Of a DNA stretch of 64,000 bases, positions 39,501 through 47,886 are shown in pieces; position 1 is the first letter of the stretch; each line of letters opens with the position of its first letter. Origin of the DNA: Arthrobacter sp. Edens01 (GTDB lineage: Bacteria; Actinomycetota; Actinomycetes; Actinomycetales; Micrococcaceae); assembly GCF_001307035.1 (NCBI RefSeq), contig NZ_LKIU01000003.1, positions 694-64,693 on the forward strand. Direction: 5' to 3'. A model generated the notes under the pieces. It made no database searches. It was not told the DNA's origin and saw nothing but the letters and a program-made list of their open reading frames with translations. A program made the position numbers and the translations under genes.

Positions 39501-41465
39501 ATCGCCGCGCCAGAACGGCAGCTTCCCGGGCTGGCCAAAGGCGGGGGAGACCAGCACCCGGTCATGGGTGATGTCTTCGATCCGCCAGCTGGTCGCGCCG
39601 AGGGCGAAGACGTCCCCCACGCGGGATTCGTAGACCATCTCCTCATCGAGTTCACCGACCCGGCGGCTGTTTTTTCCTTCCGAGTCCCCGACCAGGTAGA
39701 CACCGAACAGGCCGCGGTCGGGAATGGTGCCGCCGGAGGTTACGGCCAGGCGCTGGGCGCCGGGCCGTCCGGTTATGGTGTTTTCGGTCCGGTCCCAGAT
39801 GATCCGCGGGCGCAGCTCGGCAAACTCGTCCGACGGGTAGCGGCCGGAAAGCAGGTCCAGGGTGGCATCGAAGGCGGAGCGCGGCAGCCCGGCGAAGGGC
39901 GCAGAACTGCGGACGACGTCGAACCATTCCTCCACATCGATGCTTCCGAGGGCGGCGGCAGCAACCGTCTGCTGCGCCAGGATGTCCAGCGGATTCGCCG
40001 GAATGAAGAGCGGTTCGATGGCTCCGGCGAGCATCCGTTCCACGGTGACTGCGGAGTTCAGCAAATCCCCGCGGTGCTTGGGAAACATAACGCCCTGCGA
40101 GATCTCGCCAACCTGGTGTCCCGCACGGCCAACCCGCTGTAGTCCGCTGGCTACCGACGGCGGGGACTCGACCTGGATCACCAGGTCCACGGCACCCATG
40201 TCGATGCCGAGCTCCAGGGAACTGGTGGCAACCACGCAGCGCAGGCGTCCGGATTTGAGGTCGTCTTCGATCATTGCCCGCTGGTCCTTGGACACTGAAC
40301 CGTGGTGCGCCCGCGCCAGGACCGGAGTGTTGTCCTCCACAGCCACGTCTTCCTGCCGTGAGCGCACGGATACCCCGGCCTGGGCCATGAGCTGGGCGGG
40401 CGGCCGGGCGGCCGGAACAGCCACCGGAACGCCGTCTGTTCCGGTGGCAGCCTGCGCGGCTTCCAGCCTGTAGGCGTGAATTTCATTGAGCCGGGCAGTG
40501 AGGCGTTCGGCAAGCCGGCGCGAATTCGCAAAAACGATGGTGGAACGGTTCGCCTCAATCAGGTCAGCGATTTTCTCCTCCACATGGGGCCAGATGCTGG
40601 CTTGCGGGGCGAAGCCGCCTTCCACTGTGTCCTGCGCCGGAGCGCCGCCGAGGTCTGTCATGTCCTCCACCGGAACGGTAACCGTGAGGTTCCAGTTCTT
40701 CCGGGACTCCGGGGAGACGATCTGCACTGGGGCATTTCCACCCAGGAACCGTGCCACCGTTTCCTTTGGTTCCACTGTGGCGGAGAGGCCGATGCGCTGG
40801 ACCGGTTTGTCCAGCAGGGCGTCCAGCCGGGCAAGGGAGACAGCCAGATGTGCTCCACGCTTGGTGCCGGCCACGGCGTGGACTTCGTCCACGATCACGG
40901 TGTCCACTTCGGCGAGTGTTTCCCGGGCCTGCGAGGTGAGCATCAGGAACAGGGACTCCGGGGTGGTGATCAGGATGTCCGGCGGCCGGGTCAGCAGCGC
41001 ACGCCGTTCATTCTGGGGTGTGTCGCCGGAACGCACCCCTACCGTGATTCCGGGCGCCGGCAGTCCGAGGCGCTTGGCTGTCTGGGTGATGCCGATCAGC
41101 GGAGCGCGCAGGTTGCGCTCAACGTCAACGCCCAGCGCCTTCAGCGGGGAGATATAGAGAACCTTGGTCTTGCGTTTGGGTTCACGGGATTTCCCGCGGC
41201 CGGTGGCGGGGGCAGGAGGAATGCTGGGCGCGGCAGCGGCGGCGTCGGCAATAAAGCGGTCCAGGGACCAGAGGAACGCGGCGAGCGTCTTGCCGGAGCC
41301 GGTGGGCGCGATGACAAGGGCGTTGGAACCGGCGGAGATGGCGTCCCAGGCGCCGATCTGTGCCGCAGTCGGCTCGGCAAACGCACCCTGGAACCAGTCC
41401 CGGGTGGCGGGGGTGAACTTCTGGAGCACCGAGCCTGCCGACGTCATGAACCCATTGTTCACCAC
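36588..41465 (-). CDS. lhr: Lhr-type large ATP-dependent helicase
   Basis: A 1625-aa superfamily 2 helicase, the full-length Lhr form. Walker A APTGSGKT at residues 53-60, DEVHAVAG as motif II, SATVEPKE as motif III and a second RecA domain with TSSLELGIDMGAVD and QRVGRAGHQ. Winged-helix and Lhr beta-barrel domains follow, then the long C-terminal Lhr-CTD. In mycobacteria Lhr is a 3'-5' translocase of the DNA-damage response. Start is GTG 41465 or the ATG at 41447. nei follows directly. It starts 45 nt after the C45 gene with no clear terminator between. Confidence 0.95.
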   Translation of the reverse strand: MVNNGFMTSAGSVLQKFTPATRDWFQGAFAEPTAAQIGAWDAISAGSNALVIAPTGSGKTLAAFLWSLDRFIADAAAAAPSIPPAPATGRGKSREPKRKTKVLYISPLKALGVDVERNLRAPLIGITQTAKRLGLPAPGITVGVRSGDTPQNERRALLTRPPDILITTPESLFLMLTSQARETLAEVDTVIVDEVHAVAGTKRGAHLAVSLARLDALLDKPVQRIGLSATVEPKETVARFLGGNAPVQIVSPESRKNWNLTVTVPVEDMTDLGGAPAQDTVEGGFAPQASIWPHVEEKIADLIEANRSTIVFANSRRLAERLTARLNEIHAYRLEAAQAATGTDGVPVAVPAARPPAQLMAQAGVSVRSRQEDVAVEDNTPVLARAHHGSVSKDQRAMIEDDLKSGRLRCVVATSSLELGIDMGAVDLVIQVESPPSVASGLQRVGRAGHQVGEISQGVMFPKHRGDLLNSAVTVERMLAGAIEPLFIPANPLDILAQQTVAAAALGSIDVEEWFDVVRSSAPFAGLPRSAFDATLDLLSGRYPSDEFAELRPRIIWDRTENTITGRPGAQRLAVTSGGTIPDRGLFGVYLVGDSEGKNSRRVGELDEEMVYESRVGDVFALGATSWRIEDITHDRVLVSPAFGQPGKLPFWRGDSQGRPVELGRALGKFVREMAGTSEPAARERLAAVGLDEWAAGNLVAYLHEQQQATDVVPSDRTLVIERFHDELGDWRVVLHSPFGMPVHAPWALAVGARLQQRYGLDGSAMASDDGIVLRVPLMDDEPPGAELFLFEPDELEAIVTAEVGGSALFASRFRECAARALLLPRQNPAKRTPLWQQRQRSAQLLDVARKFPTFPIVLETVRECLQDVYDLPALKELASAVERREIRLVETTTPQPSPFARSLLFGYVGAFLYEGDSPLAERRAAALSLDPTLLNELLGRAELRELLDARIIAQTEAELQRLAPDRHARGLEGAADLLRLLGPLTAAEVAVRLEPVEPGNTQTGSGETARPSHATEAEAEQLLRELVRANRALQAGIAGTQRYAAIEDAARLRDALGVPLPMGVPLAFVEPVPDPLGDLVGRYARTHGPFTAAEAAARLGLGVAVVTTTLQRLAGEGRVAEGEFRPTEAQVLDAASGVDQFPPAVITVPGVPAGSEWCDAEVLRRLRRRSLAALRSDVEPVDPPTYGRFLPVWQNVGSSLRGLDGVATVIDQLSGVPIPASAWEPLILGSRVRDYAPAMLDELTATGEVIWSGTGSLPGNDGWIALHLAENAPLTLNPDPDFVPTELQARLLELLSGSGAYFFRQIAEVLNSGPLQDGGSLLPDSEIVPALWELVWAGRITNDTFTPVRSLLSGGKTAHKQRSSTPRARTARLGRLGRTPRGSLSTSSLRLAGEQNLPARGPQPLVAGRWSLLPPVETDTTVHAHATAELLMDRYGIVTRGSVASEGVPGGFGLLYKVLARLEEMGRCRRGYFIEQLGAAQFAVPATVDRLRSFSRENQLAVPEPQAVALAATDPANPYGAALPWPAAEGGHRPGRKAGALVVMVDGELVLYVERGGKTLLTYTDEAEILLLAAASLVDIIRRGAAEKMAVEKANGADVLDTPVATALMAAGFYSTPKGLRYRV

Positions 41466-41510
41466 CCCCCTGACAATCCGGAGTACGCATCCGGGCTGTT
41501 TGGCTCCCGG

Positions 41511-42629
41511 CTAAATGCCACGGGCCCTCCGGGCCGGTTGCTGCTGCGACTGGGCCGAAAGTACCCGCCAGGTTTCCTGGCCTGCTTCCGTTGGCGCGCC
41601 GGGGGAGACACTGAGCCGGGCGGTCTCAGGATCGATGAGCGCCGTCGCCAGGGTGCGCCAGCGGTCGCCGAACCGTGCACCGGCTGCAGGCACACAGCAC
41701 AGGTCCGCGCCGTCACCGGGCCGGGAACAAAGGTAGGGAACCAGATCCAGCGGATCAGACGGATCGAAGTGCCCGCTGCACCGCCGCTTCAGCAGGTCCA
41801 GCCGCTGGCCGGAGTCGGGCTGGTACAGCTCGGTGCGCTCGCCGGCAGCGGGCAGGGGGGAAAGGAAGTGGTTTGTGTGCAGCAGGTAGTCCCCTGCAGC
41901 GGGAATCACCTGCGCGCCTACCGGGCTGAGTTCCACCATGCACGCACCTTCGGCGGTGACCACGGAAATGGAGCTCGACGTCGTCACGGGAACCGCGGTC
42001 AGCAGATCCACGGCCTCCTCCAGGGTTTTTGCGTAGTAGAGCACGGCTGCGGCCGCCACGTGGACGGGAACCGCACCGGGGGTATCACCGCTGTGCCCCA
42101 GTACGTTCAGGTGCACGCCAACGCCGTGGCTGTTGACCCCGATTTTTCCCAGGATCCCGTACTCCGTCATCCCTACGAAAGCGCCGTCCGCATGGGCCAC
42201 CGACTGCAGGTGCCAGGCCTTGGCCAGTTCCTCATGCCAGTCCCAGGTCTGCGCGGAGAAAACCCGTCCCGGGATGGTGCTGATGACGGTGGAGCATTCA
42301 CCCGGCAGCTGGGTCTTGGACAGCGAAAGGATCTCCGTCCGGGCGTTCAAGGCCGCCACCTGCCATTCGGGCAGGCCGGCACCGGCCGCGGTCCCGCGGA
42401 TCTCAGCGGCCAGGTCCGGCAGCCAGGCATCGACGGCGGCCAACGAGGCCAGTGCCTCAGCCTCGACACGGGCGGCACTGATGCCGCCGGCCGAAAACAG
42501 TTCCGCGTAGGTCTGCCAGCCGGAGGCCAGCTGGGGACTGCAGGCCTTGCCGCGCTGGACGCCGCGTTCGCCGGCGCTCTCCGCCGCTACGGTGATCAGG
42601 GCGGGGGAAGGGTGCGGAAAACCGCTCAT
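41511..42629 (-). CDS. C45-family autoproteolytic acyltransferase/amidohydrolase
   Basis: A 372-aa Ntn-fold protein of the peptidase C45 (acyl-CoA:isopenicillin N acyltransferase-like) family. The likely autocatalytic Cys is in LPGECSTVIS near residue 112: cleavage before Cys would expose the nucleophile. AQTWDWHEE, GKIGVNSHGVGVHLN and LLHTNHFLSP are further conserved segments. No signal peptide, so it acts in the cytosol. It is the last gene of an ABC-importer operon, overlapping the ATPase gene by 4 nt, which suggests it hydrolyses or re-acylates the imported amide. The substrate is unknown. Confidence 0.88.
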   Translation of the reverse strand: MSGFPHPSPALITVAAESAGERGVQRGKACSPQLASGWQTYAELFSAGGISAARVEAEALASLAAVDAWLPDLAAEIRGTAAGAGLPEWQVAALNARTEILSLSKTQLPGECSTVISTIPGRVFSAQTWDWHEELAKAWHLQSVAHADGAFVGMTEYGILGKIGVNSHGVGVHLNVLGHSGDTPGAVPVHVAAAAVLYYAKTLEEAVDLLTAVPVTTSSSISVVTAEGACMVELSPVGAQVIPAAGDYLLHTNHFLSPLPAAGERTELYQPDSGQRLDLLKRRCSGHFDPSDPLDLVPYLCSRPGDGADLCCVPAAGARFGDRWRTLATALIDPETARLSVSPGAPTEAGQETWRVLSAQSQQQPARRARGI

Positions 42630-43462
42630 GAAGTTACTCCGGTTGTGTCTCTGCGCCGCGGCACCCAGCCCGGGCGGGGTGCGCTGTCCAGCAGTTGGCG
42701 GGTGTAGGGGTGTTTCGGTGAATCCAGCACCTCGGCAGCAGTTCCCTGCTCCACCACGGAGCCGAGCTGCATCACCATCACTGTGTCGGCCACCTGGCGG
42801 GCGACGGCCAGGTCATGGGTGATGAACAGATACGTCAGCTGCTTCTCGAGGCGCAGGCGTTCCAGGAGGGCCAGGATCTGGGCCTGGACGGTGACATCCA
42901 GGGCTGAAACTGCTTCGTCAAGCACAATGACGGCCGGTGCGGCCGCCAGCGCCCGGGCGATGGCAACCCGCTGTTTCTGCCCACCGGAAAGCTGGTCCGG
43001 ATAGCACGCCGCATGCTCGGGCTCGAGTCCGACTTCTGCGAACAGGGACAGGCATTTCTCCCGGCGGGCGGCGGCATCCAGGTCCGTGTGGGCCTGCAGG
43101 ATTTCCGTGACGGCGCTGGAAACGGGCAGCCGCCGGTTCAGGCTGCCCTGCGGATCCTGGAACACCATCTGGATGTCCTTGGAACGCTGGCGCCGAATCC
43201 TGCGGCTGGACCCGGCAGAAACTTCACGGCCGTTCAGCACAATGGACCCGCTGTCCGCGGATTCAAGGCCCACCAGCATGCGGGCCACGGTTGTCTTCCC
43301 CGATCCGGATTCCCCCACGACGGCCAGGCAGGTGCCGCGGGGAATGCTGAAGCTGACGTCCTGAACGGCCTGAACGGTACGGCGGGACTTGCCCGTGCCC
43401 GTCGTGAAAGTGCGGAACAGGTTACTGACGGCGACAATCTGCTCAGTATCCGATGTGCTCAT
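42626..43462 (-). CDS. Peptide-type ABC transporter ATP-binding protein (DppF-like)
   Basis: A 278-aa ATPase. Walker A GESGSGKTT, signature LSGGQKQR and Walker B VIVLDEAVSALD, where Ala replaces the usual Pro of DEP. The H-loop is in LFITHDLAVARQ. The short C-terminal extension matches Opp/Dpp ATPases. It works as a heterodimer with the product of the upstream gene on the cytoplasmic face of the two permeases. The 4-nt overlaps with both neighbours show operon membership. Confidence 0.94.
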   Translation of the reverse strand: MSTSDTEQIVAVSNLFRTFTTGTGKSRRTVQAVQDVSFSIPRGTCLAVVGESGSGKTTVARMLVGLESADSGSIVLNGREVSAGSSRRIRRQRSKDIQMVFQDPQGSLNRRLPVSSAVTEILQAHTDLDAAARREKCLSLFAEVGLEPEHAACYPDQLSGGQKQRVAIARALAAAPAVIVLDEAVSALDVTVQAQILALLERLRLEKQLTYLFITHDLAVARQVADTVMVMQLGSVVEQGTAAEVLDSPKHPYTRQLLDSAPRPGWVPRRRDTTGVTS

Positions 43463-44280
43463 TCTGCTGCCTCCCCGGGAATCGGGCGCAGCGGCGTGCG
43501 CCGGGTCAGGCTGGGCTTGGAAGCGACCAGCATCTGCGTGTATTCGTGCCGGGGTGAGCCGAGCACTTCACCGGCCGGTCCGGCCTCCACGATCCGGCCC
43601 TTGTTCATGACGGCGATCCGCTGGCAGGCAGCGGCTGCGAGGTCAAGGTCGTGGGCAACGAAGATCATGGCCATGCCGGCCTCGGTCCGTGCCTCGTTGA
43701 GGATGGCGACGACGTCGGACTGCGTGGTGACGTCCAGCGCCGTCGTCGGTTCATCGGCGAGCAGCAGTGAACTGCCGCGCGCCACGGAACCGGCAATGAC
43801 CACACGCTGCAGCATGCCCCCGGAGAGCTGGTGCGGATAGGAGCGCAGGCAGCGTTCCGGATCATGGATCCCGACGTCGGCGAGCAGCCCCAGCGCAGTT
43901 TGCCTCGCCTCGGCGGCGGAGGTGCGCGGTTTCGCGGCCTGGATCCCTTCGATGAGGAAGCGTTCCACGCGAAGAACGGGGTTGAGTGCCGCCATGGGGT
44001 TCTGGGAAATCATGGATACATCCGCCGCGCGGAAGCGGCGAAGCTCTTCCCGGGACAGGGACGGGATCTCCCTGTCCCGGAACCGCACCGATCCAGAGGG
44101 AACAGAGCCGCCGGGCAGCGTGCGCAGGATGCTTCGCAGGGTCATCGACTTTCCGGACCCGGATTCTCCCACCAGGCCCAGGGACTCGCCGGGACCCACC
44201 TGGAGGTTGATGTCCTCCAGCAGGGTCTTGGCGGATGAGCCGGAACCAATCACCAGGCCGACGTTTTCAAGTGTGAGCAT
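43459..44280 (-). CDS. Peptide-type ABC transporter ATP-binding protein (DppD-like)
   Basis: A 273-aa ATPase: Walker A GESGSGKSM, Q-loop MISQNPMAALNP, signature LSGGMLQR, Walker B LLLADEPTTALD and H-loop FVAHDLDLAAA. It is shorter than typical DppD (about 330 aa) and seems to lack the C-terminal Fe-S cysteines seen in some homologues. The ATG overlaps the permease stop by one base (TAATG) and its stop overlaps the next ATPase start by 4 nt. Confidence 0.94.
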   Translation of the reverse strand: MLTLENVGLVIGSGSSAKTLLEDINLQVGPGESLGLVGESGSGKSMTLRSILRTLPGGSVPSGSVRFRDREIPSLSREELRRFRAADVSMISQNPMAALNPVLRVERFLIEGIQAAKPRTSAAEARQTALGLLADVGIHDPERCLRSYPHQLSGGMLQRVVIAGSVARGSSLLLADEPTTALDVTTQSDVVAILNEARTEAGMAMIFVAHDLDLAAAACQRIAVMNKGRIVEAGPAGEVLGSPRHEYTQMLVASKPSLTRRTPLRPIPGEAAE

Positions 44281-45143
44281 TATGCCCTCCCTGCGGCGCG
44301 GCGGCCGCCAAGCTGTTCGCCCAGATAGCCCAGGGCGGCAACGGTCAGGACAATACAGGTGCCGGCGAAGATGCTTTCCTGCGGATAACCCGCCAGCAGG
44401 GACGCCTGGCCGGAAGACACCATCAGCCCCCAGTCAGCATCCGGAGGCTGGACGCCGAAGCCCAGGAAGGACAGGGCGGCCAGGTCAATCATGGCGTAGC
44501 CGAAGTTGATGCTGGCTCCAGTGAGGATCTGCTGCTTCACGTTGGGAAGCAGATGCCGGAACGTGATGACCAGCCCTGAGATGCCCTGCAGTTCCGCGGA
44601 CTTCACATAGGCCAGGTTCCGTTCACGCAGCGCCACCGACCGGATGACCCGCGCCGTATACGGAGAGAACCCGATGGCCAGGGCGACAACCGCGGTCTCA
44701 ACCCCGGCACCGAAGACAGCCACGGCCAGGACTGCCAGCAGCAGGTTCGGGAAAGAGAAGAGGAAATCCAGGAACCGGGTAATGGCACCATCCACCCGGC
44801 CGCCGAACCAGACAGCCACCAGGGCAAGGGTTCCGCCGATCAGCACTGTCAGGCCCGCGACGGCCAGGGCAGCAAGGATGGTTGAACGGGCGCCAACTGC
44901 CAGCCGCGTGAACAGGTCCCGGCCCGCCTGGTCTGTGCCCAGCCAGTGCTCGGCGCTCGCCGGAAGATAGCGGTCAACAATATTCCCTTCGGTGGCGTCG
45001 AACGGAGTGATCATCGGACCGAGGACAGCGAGCAGGGCCACCAGGGCAAGCCAGCCCAGGCAGATCCGGGCAAGCGGTCCGCTGAAAGCGCCGCCGGAAC
45101 GCCGCCGTCGGGCATTTCTGCGGTTCAGTGCCGGCGCGCTCAT
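44280..45143 (-). CDS. Peptide-type ABC transporter permease (DppC-like)
   Basis: A 287-aa inner-membrane protein with an N-terminal helix (ICLGWLALVALLAVLGPMI), a periplasm-side loop with HWLGTDQAGRDLFTRL and the BPD_transp_1 domain of about five helices. The EAA loop that contacts the ATPases is around LQGISGLVITFRHLLPNV. It pairs with the upstream DppB-like permease. Confidence 0.93.
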   Translation of the reverse strand: MSAPALNRRNARRRRSGGAFSGPLARICLGWLALVALLAVLGPMITPFDATEGNIVDRYLPASAEHWLGTDQAGRDLFTRLAVGARSTILAALAVAGLTVLIGGTLALVAVWFGGRVDGAITRFLDFLFSFPNLLLAVLAVAVFGAGVETAVVALAIGFSPYTARVIRSVALRERNLAYVKSAELQGISGLVITFRHLLPNVKQQILTGASINFGYAMIDLAALSFLGFGVQPPDADWGLMVSSGQASLLAGYPQESIFAGTCIVLTVAALGYLGEQLGGRRAAGRA

Positions 45144-46087
45144 GAGGCACCTCCCAGCCGGACACGCGGGTCAATCACTGCGTAGAGCAGGTCGACCAGC
45201 AGGTTGATGAGGCCAAACGCCACCACCATGATCAGCGCAACGGCCTGCACCACGGCAAAGTCCTTCTGCTGGATGGAGGTCACCAGCAGGGCGCCGATGC
45301 CGTCCAGCGTGAAGACCGATTCGACCACGAAGGCACCGGCAAGCAGTCCGGCGATGTGCACGCCGGACACGGTGGTTACCGGAAGCAGCGAGTTGCGGAT
45401 GACATGCCGCGGAATCAATACCCGTTCGGGAACACCCCGAGACCGTGCGGTCATGGCATGCTCCGATTCGCGTTCCTCCCGCACCGCAGTGCGCGTGATG
45501 CGGGAGACGACGGCGATGGAAGGCAGCGCCAGGGCCAGGGCCGGAAGCGTGAGATGGGTGAGCCGTGAAGCTATCCCTTCCCCGCTGCCGGAACCGAAGA
45601 CCGGGAACCAGCCCAGCTGCACGCTGAACAGGCTCATCAGCAGCAGCCCGGCGAAGAAGGTGGGGACGGCGAAGCCGAGGTTGGAGGCGAACAGGATGAT
45701 GTTGTCCAGCACGCCCGGACGCAGGCCGGCCAGCGTCCCCAGGCCGATGCCCAGGACGACGATCAGCACTGCGGCCAGACCGGTGAGCCAGAGCGTGGTG
45801 GGCAGCCGGCTGGCCAGCAGGTCGGCAACTTCCTGCCTGTTGGCCAGCGACTGTCCAAAGTCGCCCTGCAGCGCGTTGCCCACCCAGGACACGTACCTGA
45901 CCAGGAACGGATCGTCGAGGTTGTACTGCTCGCGGATCGATGCGAGCACTTCCGCACTGACGGTCCGTCCCTGCACCAGGAACTGCTCAGGGCTTCCTGG
46001 TGCAAGGTACAGGCCGCCAAAGACTGCGAAGCTCGAAGCCAGCAGGATGCCGGCCAGGGCAAGAAGCCGTTTGGCGATGTATTTCAT
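45140..46087 (-). CDS. Peptide-type ABC transporter permease (DppB-like)
   Basis: A 315-aa inner-membrane protein with six helices. The N-terminal helix and the extracellular segment YLAPGSPEQFLVQG are typical of DppB/OppB. The EAA loop lies near ARSRGVPERVLIPRHVIRNS. The gene begins 9 nt downstream of the substrate-binding-protein stop and overlaps the DppC-like gene by 4 nt. Confidence 0.93.
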   Translation of the reverse strand: MKYIAKRLLALAGILLASSFAVFGGLYLAPGSPEQFLVQGRTVSAEVLASIREQYNLDDPFLVRYVSWVGNALQGDFGQSLANRQEVADLLASRLPTTLWLTGLAAVLIVVLGIGLGTLAGLRPGVLDNIILFASNLGFAVPTFFAGLLLMSLFSVQLGWFPVFGSGSGEGIASRLTHLTLPALALALPSIAVVSRITRTAVREERESEHAMTARSRGVPERVLIPRHVIRNSLLPVTTVSGVHIAGLLAGAFVVESVFTLDGIGALLVTSIQQKDFAVVQAVALIMVVAFGLINLLVDLLYAVIDPRVRLGGAS

Positions 46088-46096
46088 GGTGCCTGG

Positions 46097-47746
46097 TTAT
46101 CCCGCCGCGCCGAGGTCCGCAGCCCATGGGTAGTAGAGGTACGCGAACGACGCCGGAACGCCGGTGACGCGGTCACTCATGAACAGGCGCACGGCCGGGT
46201 CCACCACGGGCAGCCAGGGCATGTCGGCCATTGCCAGTGCTTCGATTTCGGTGGTCAGTTCCGCGCGTTCGGTTTCGTCCGAGGCCGCTTCTGCCTTGGC
46301 CAGCAGTTCTTCGATTTCAGGGTTGGAGTATCCGGAGAAGTTCTGCGAACCGCCTTCCTGGACGATGGTGCGCAGGAAGACCAGCGGGTCCGGAACATCC
46401 ATGTAGTTGGTGGTTACGAATGCGCCGTGTCCGGCTCGGGCTTCAGGGTCGGAGAAGAAGGCGCCGAACTGCGCGCTCGGGACGCCCTGGGGCTGCACAT
46501 CGAGGCCGATCTCCTTGCCGGCACGGGTGAACTCGGAAATCATGTCCGCGTAGTAGGACCGTTCGGTCGGGTAGACGATCGTGATGGTCTCGGACAGATC
46601 AGCGGTGGCGTCTGCCAGGATTTCCTTGGCCTTTTCGATATCTGCCTCAGCGCCGGGCAGTTCGGCGCGCGCCGAGGAGAAGACGTCGTCCGCGAAGGAC
46701 CAGCCGCCGTCGGGAATGAGGGAGACCGCGGGGCGGGCAGTGTTCTCGAAGACCGTTCCGGAAAGAGCCTGCTGGTCCGTGGCGGTCCACAGGGCCCTGC
46801 GCACGGCGGGATCGCCCAGGGGACCGTCGCCGGTGGCGATGATGGCGAGCATCTGCATGGACTTGCCCAGGATCAGCTCACCGTTGCCGGCAGCCTCCAG
46901 CTGGGAGACAGCGCTCAGCGGCACGTCGTAGGAACCGTCAATGGCACCGGAAACCAGCGCGTTGGTGATGGCGGCCGGATCCACGATGAACTGGATTTCA
47001 AGGCTGTTGACCTTCGGGGTGCGGTCCGTGTTCCAGTAAGCCTCGTTCTTGGCGAGCGTGATGCTCTGGCCGCTCTGCCATTCATCCACCGAGAACGGGC
47101 CGGTGCACATGACGCCGCCCTGCGGGGTTCCGTAGGCTTCGCCGGTGGCCTTGCGGTGTTCTTCACTGACCACAACGCCCATGGGCGTGGCCATGTAGGA
47201 GTTGAAGGTCCAGTCCGGGGCCTTGAGAGTGACGGTCACCTCGGTGTCCGAGGTTGCCTCAATCGATTCAACGTTGCCGCTGACGGCGTCGGAGGCCCAG
47301 TAACTGCCTTCTGCAGGGTCCAGGTGCCGGTTCAGGCTGTAGGCGACGTCCTGGGCGGTCATCGGGGAACCGTCCCAGAAAGTGACGCCCTGGCGAAGCT
47401 GATAGACGTACGTCTGGCCGTCCTGTGTGTCGAAGGACTCGGCGAGGTTGGGTGTGACGGAGAAGTCCGGCTCGATCATCATCAGGCCTTCGCAGATGTT
47501 CGCCACGACCGTGTTTTCCGGATAGTTGAACGCCAGGATCGGATCAAGCGAAGCGGGCTCTCCGAAAGGAAGGTTCCAGGTTGCCGATTCAAGCTCCCCG
47601 GATGCAGCTTCCGTAGTGACGGCGAGTTCTGCCAGACGGTCCTTGCCGTCAGCGGCGGCATCCCCGTTGCCGGAGCCGCTGCTGCAGGACGCGACTGCCA
47701 GTGTCATGGACAGTGCCAATGACGTAGTGACTAGAGCCTTTTTCAT
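46097..47746 (-). CDS. Family 5 extracellular solute-binding lipoprotein
   Basis: A 549-aa binding protein of the oligopeptide/dipeptide/nickel class. Lipoprotein signal with lipobox VASC, lipidated Cys21. SBP_bac_5 motifs include ICEGLMMIEPDFSVTPNLAE and YVYQLRQGVTFWDGSPMTAQ. ATG 47746 has GGAAGG at 6 nt, better than the GTG two codons upstream. First gene of the operon and divergent from the LacI-type gene across a perfect palindrome, so probably repressed until substrate appears. The ligand could be a peptide or another amide; the C45 enzyme downstream points to an N-acyl or beta-lactam-like compound. Confidence 0.93.
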   Translation of the reverse strand: MKKALVTTSLALSMTLAVASCSSGSGNGDAAADGKDRLAELAVTTEAASGELESATWNLPFGEPASLDPILAFNYPENTVVANICEGLMMIEPDFSVTPNLAESFDTQDGQTYVYQLRQGVTFWDGSPMTAQDVAYSLNRHLDPAEGSYWASDAVSGNVESIEATSDTEVTVTLKAPDWTFNSYMATPMGVVVSEEHRKATGEAYGTPQGGVMCTGPFSVDEWQSGQSITLAKNEAYWNTDRTPKVNSLEIQFIVDPAAITNALVSGAIDGSYDVPLSAVSQLEAAGNGELILGKSMQMLAIIATGDGPLGDPAVRRALWTATDQQALSGTVFENTARPAVSLIPDGGWSFADDVFSSARAELPGAEADIEKAKEILADATADLSETITIVYPTERSYYADMISEFTRAGKEIGLDVQPQGVPSAQFGAFFSDPEARAGHGAFVTTNYMDVPDPLVFLRTIVQEGGSQNFSGYSNPEIEELLAKAEAASDETERAELTTEIEALAMADMPWLPVVDPAVRLFMSDRVTGVPASFAYLYYPWAADLGAAG

Positions 47747-47812
47747 ATCCACCCTTCCTAAATCTCGGACCAGCCGGACGGTTTGATGCCCGCTACTCTC
47801 AGAATTTAGGTG

Positions 47813-47828
47813 TATAAAACGTTTTATA
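47813..47828. promoter_or_regulatory. LacI-type operator
   Basis: TATAAAACGTTTTATA, a perfect 16-bp palindrome with the central CG typical of LacI/GalR operators, in the 140-nt spacer between the importer operon and the LacI-type gene. It overlaps AT-rich -10-like sequence on both strands, so one site could repress both directions. Confidence 0.78.
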
Positions 47829-47886
47829 TGTCGTAGCGTCAGTTCCGTTGCCTAACCGTTACCAAGCGCCGTGAAATGGAGAAACA

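Noticed and set aside
40476-42707. 743-codon plus-strand ORF across lhr, the C45 gene and the ATPase
   Set aside because: It spans three recognisable minus-strand genes and their junctions and has no protein-like features.
46427-47722. 431-codon plus-strand ORF opposite the binding-protein gene
   Set aside because: Shadow of a clear lipoprotein gene; Val/Gly/Asp-rich without motif.
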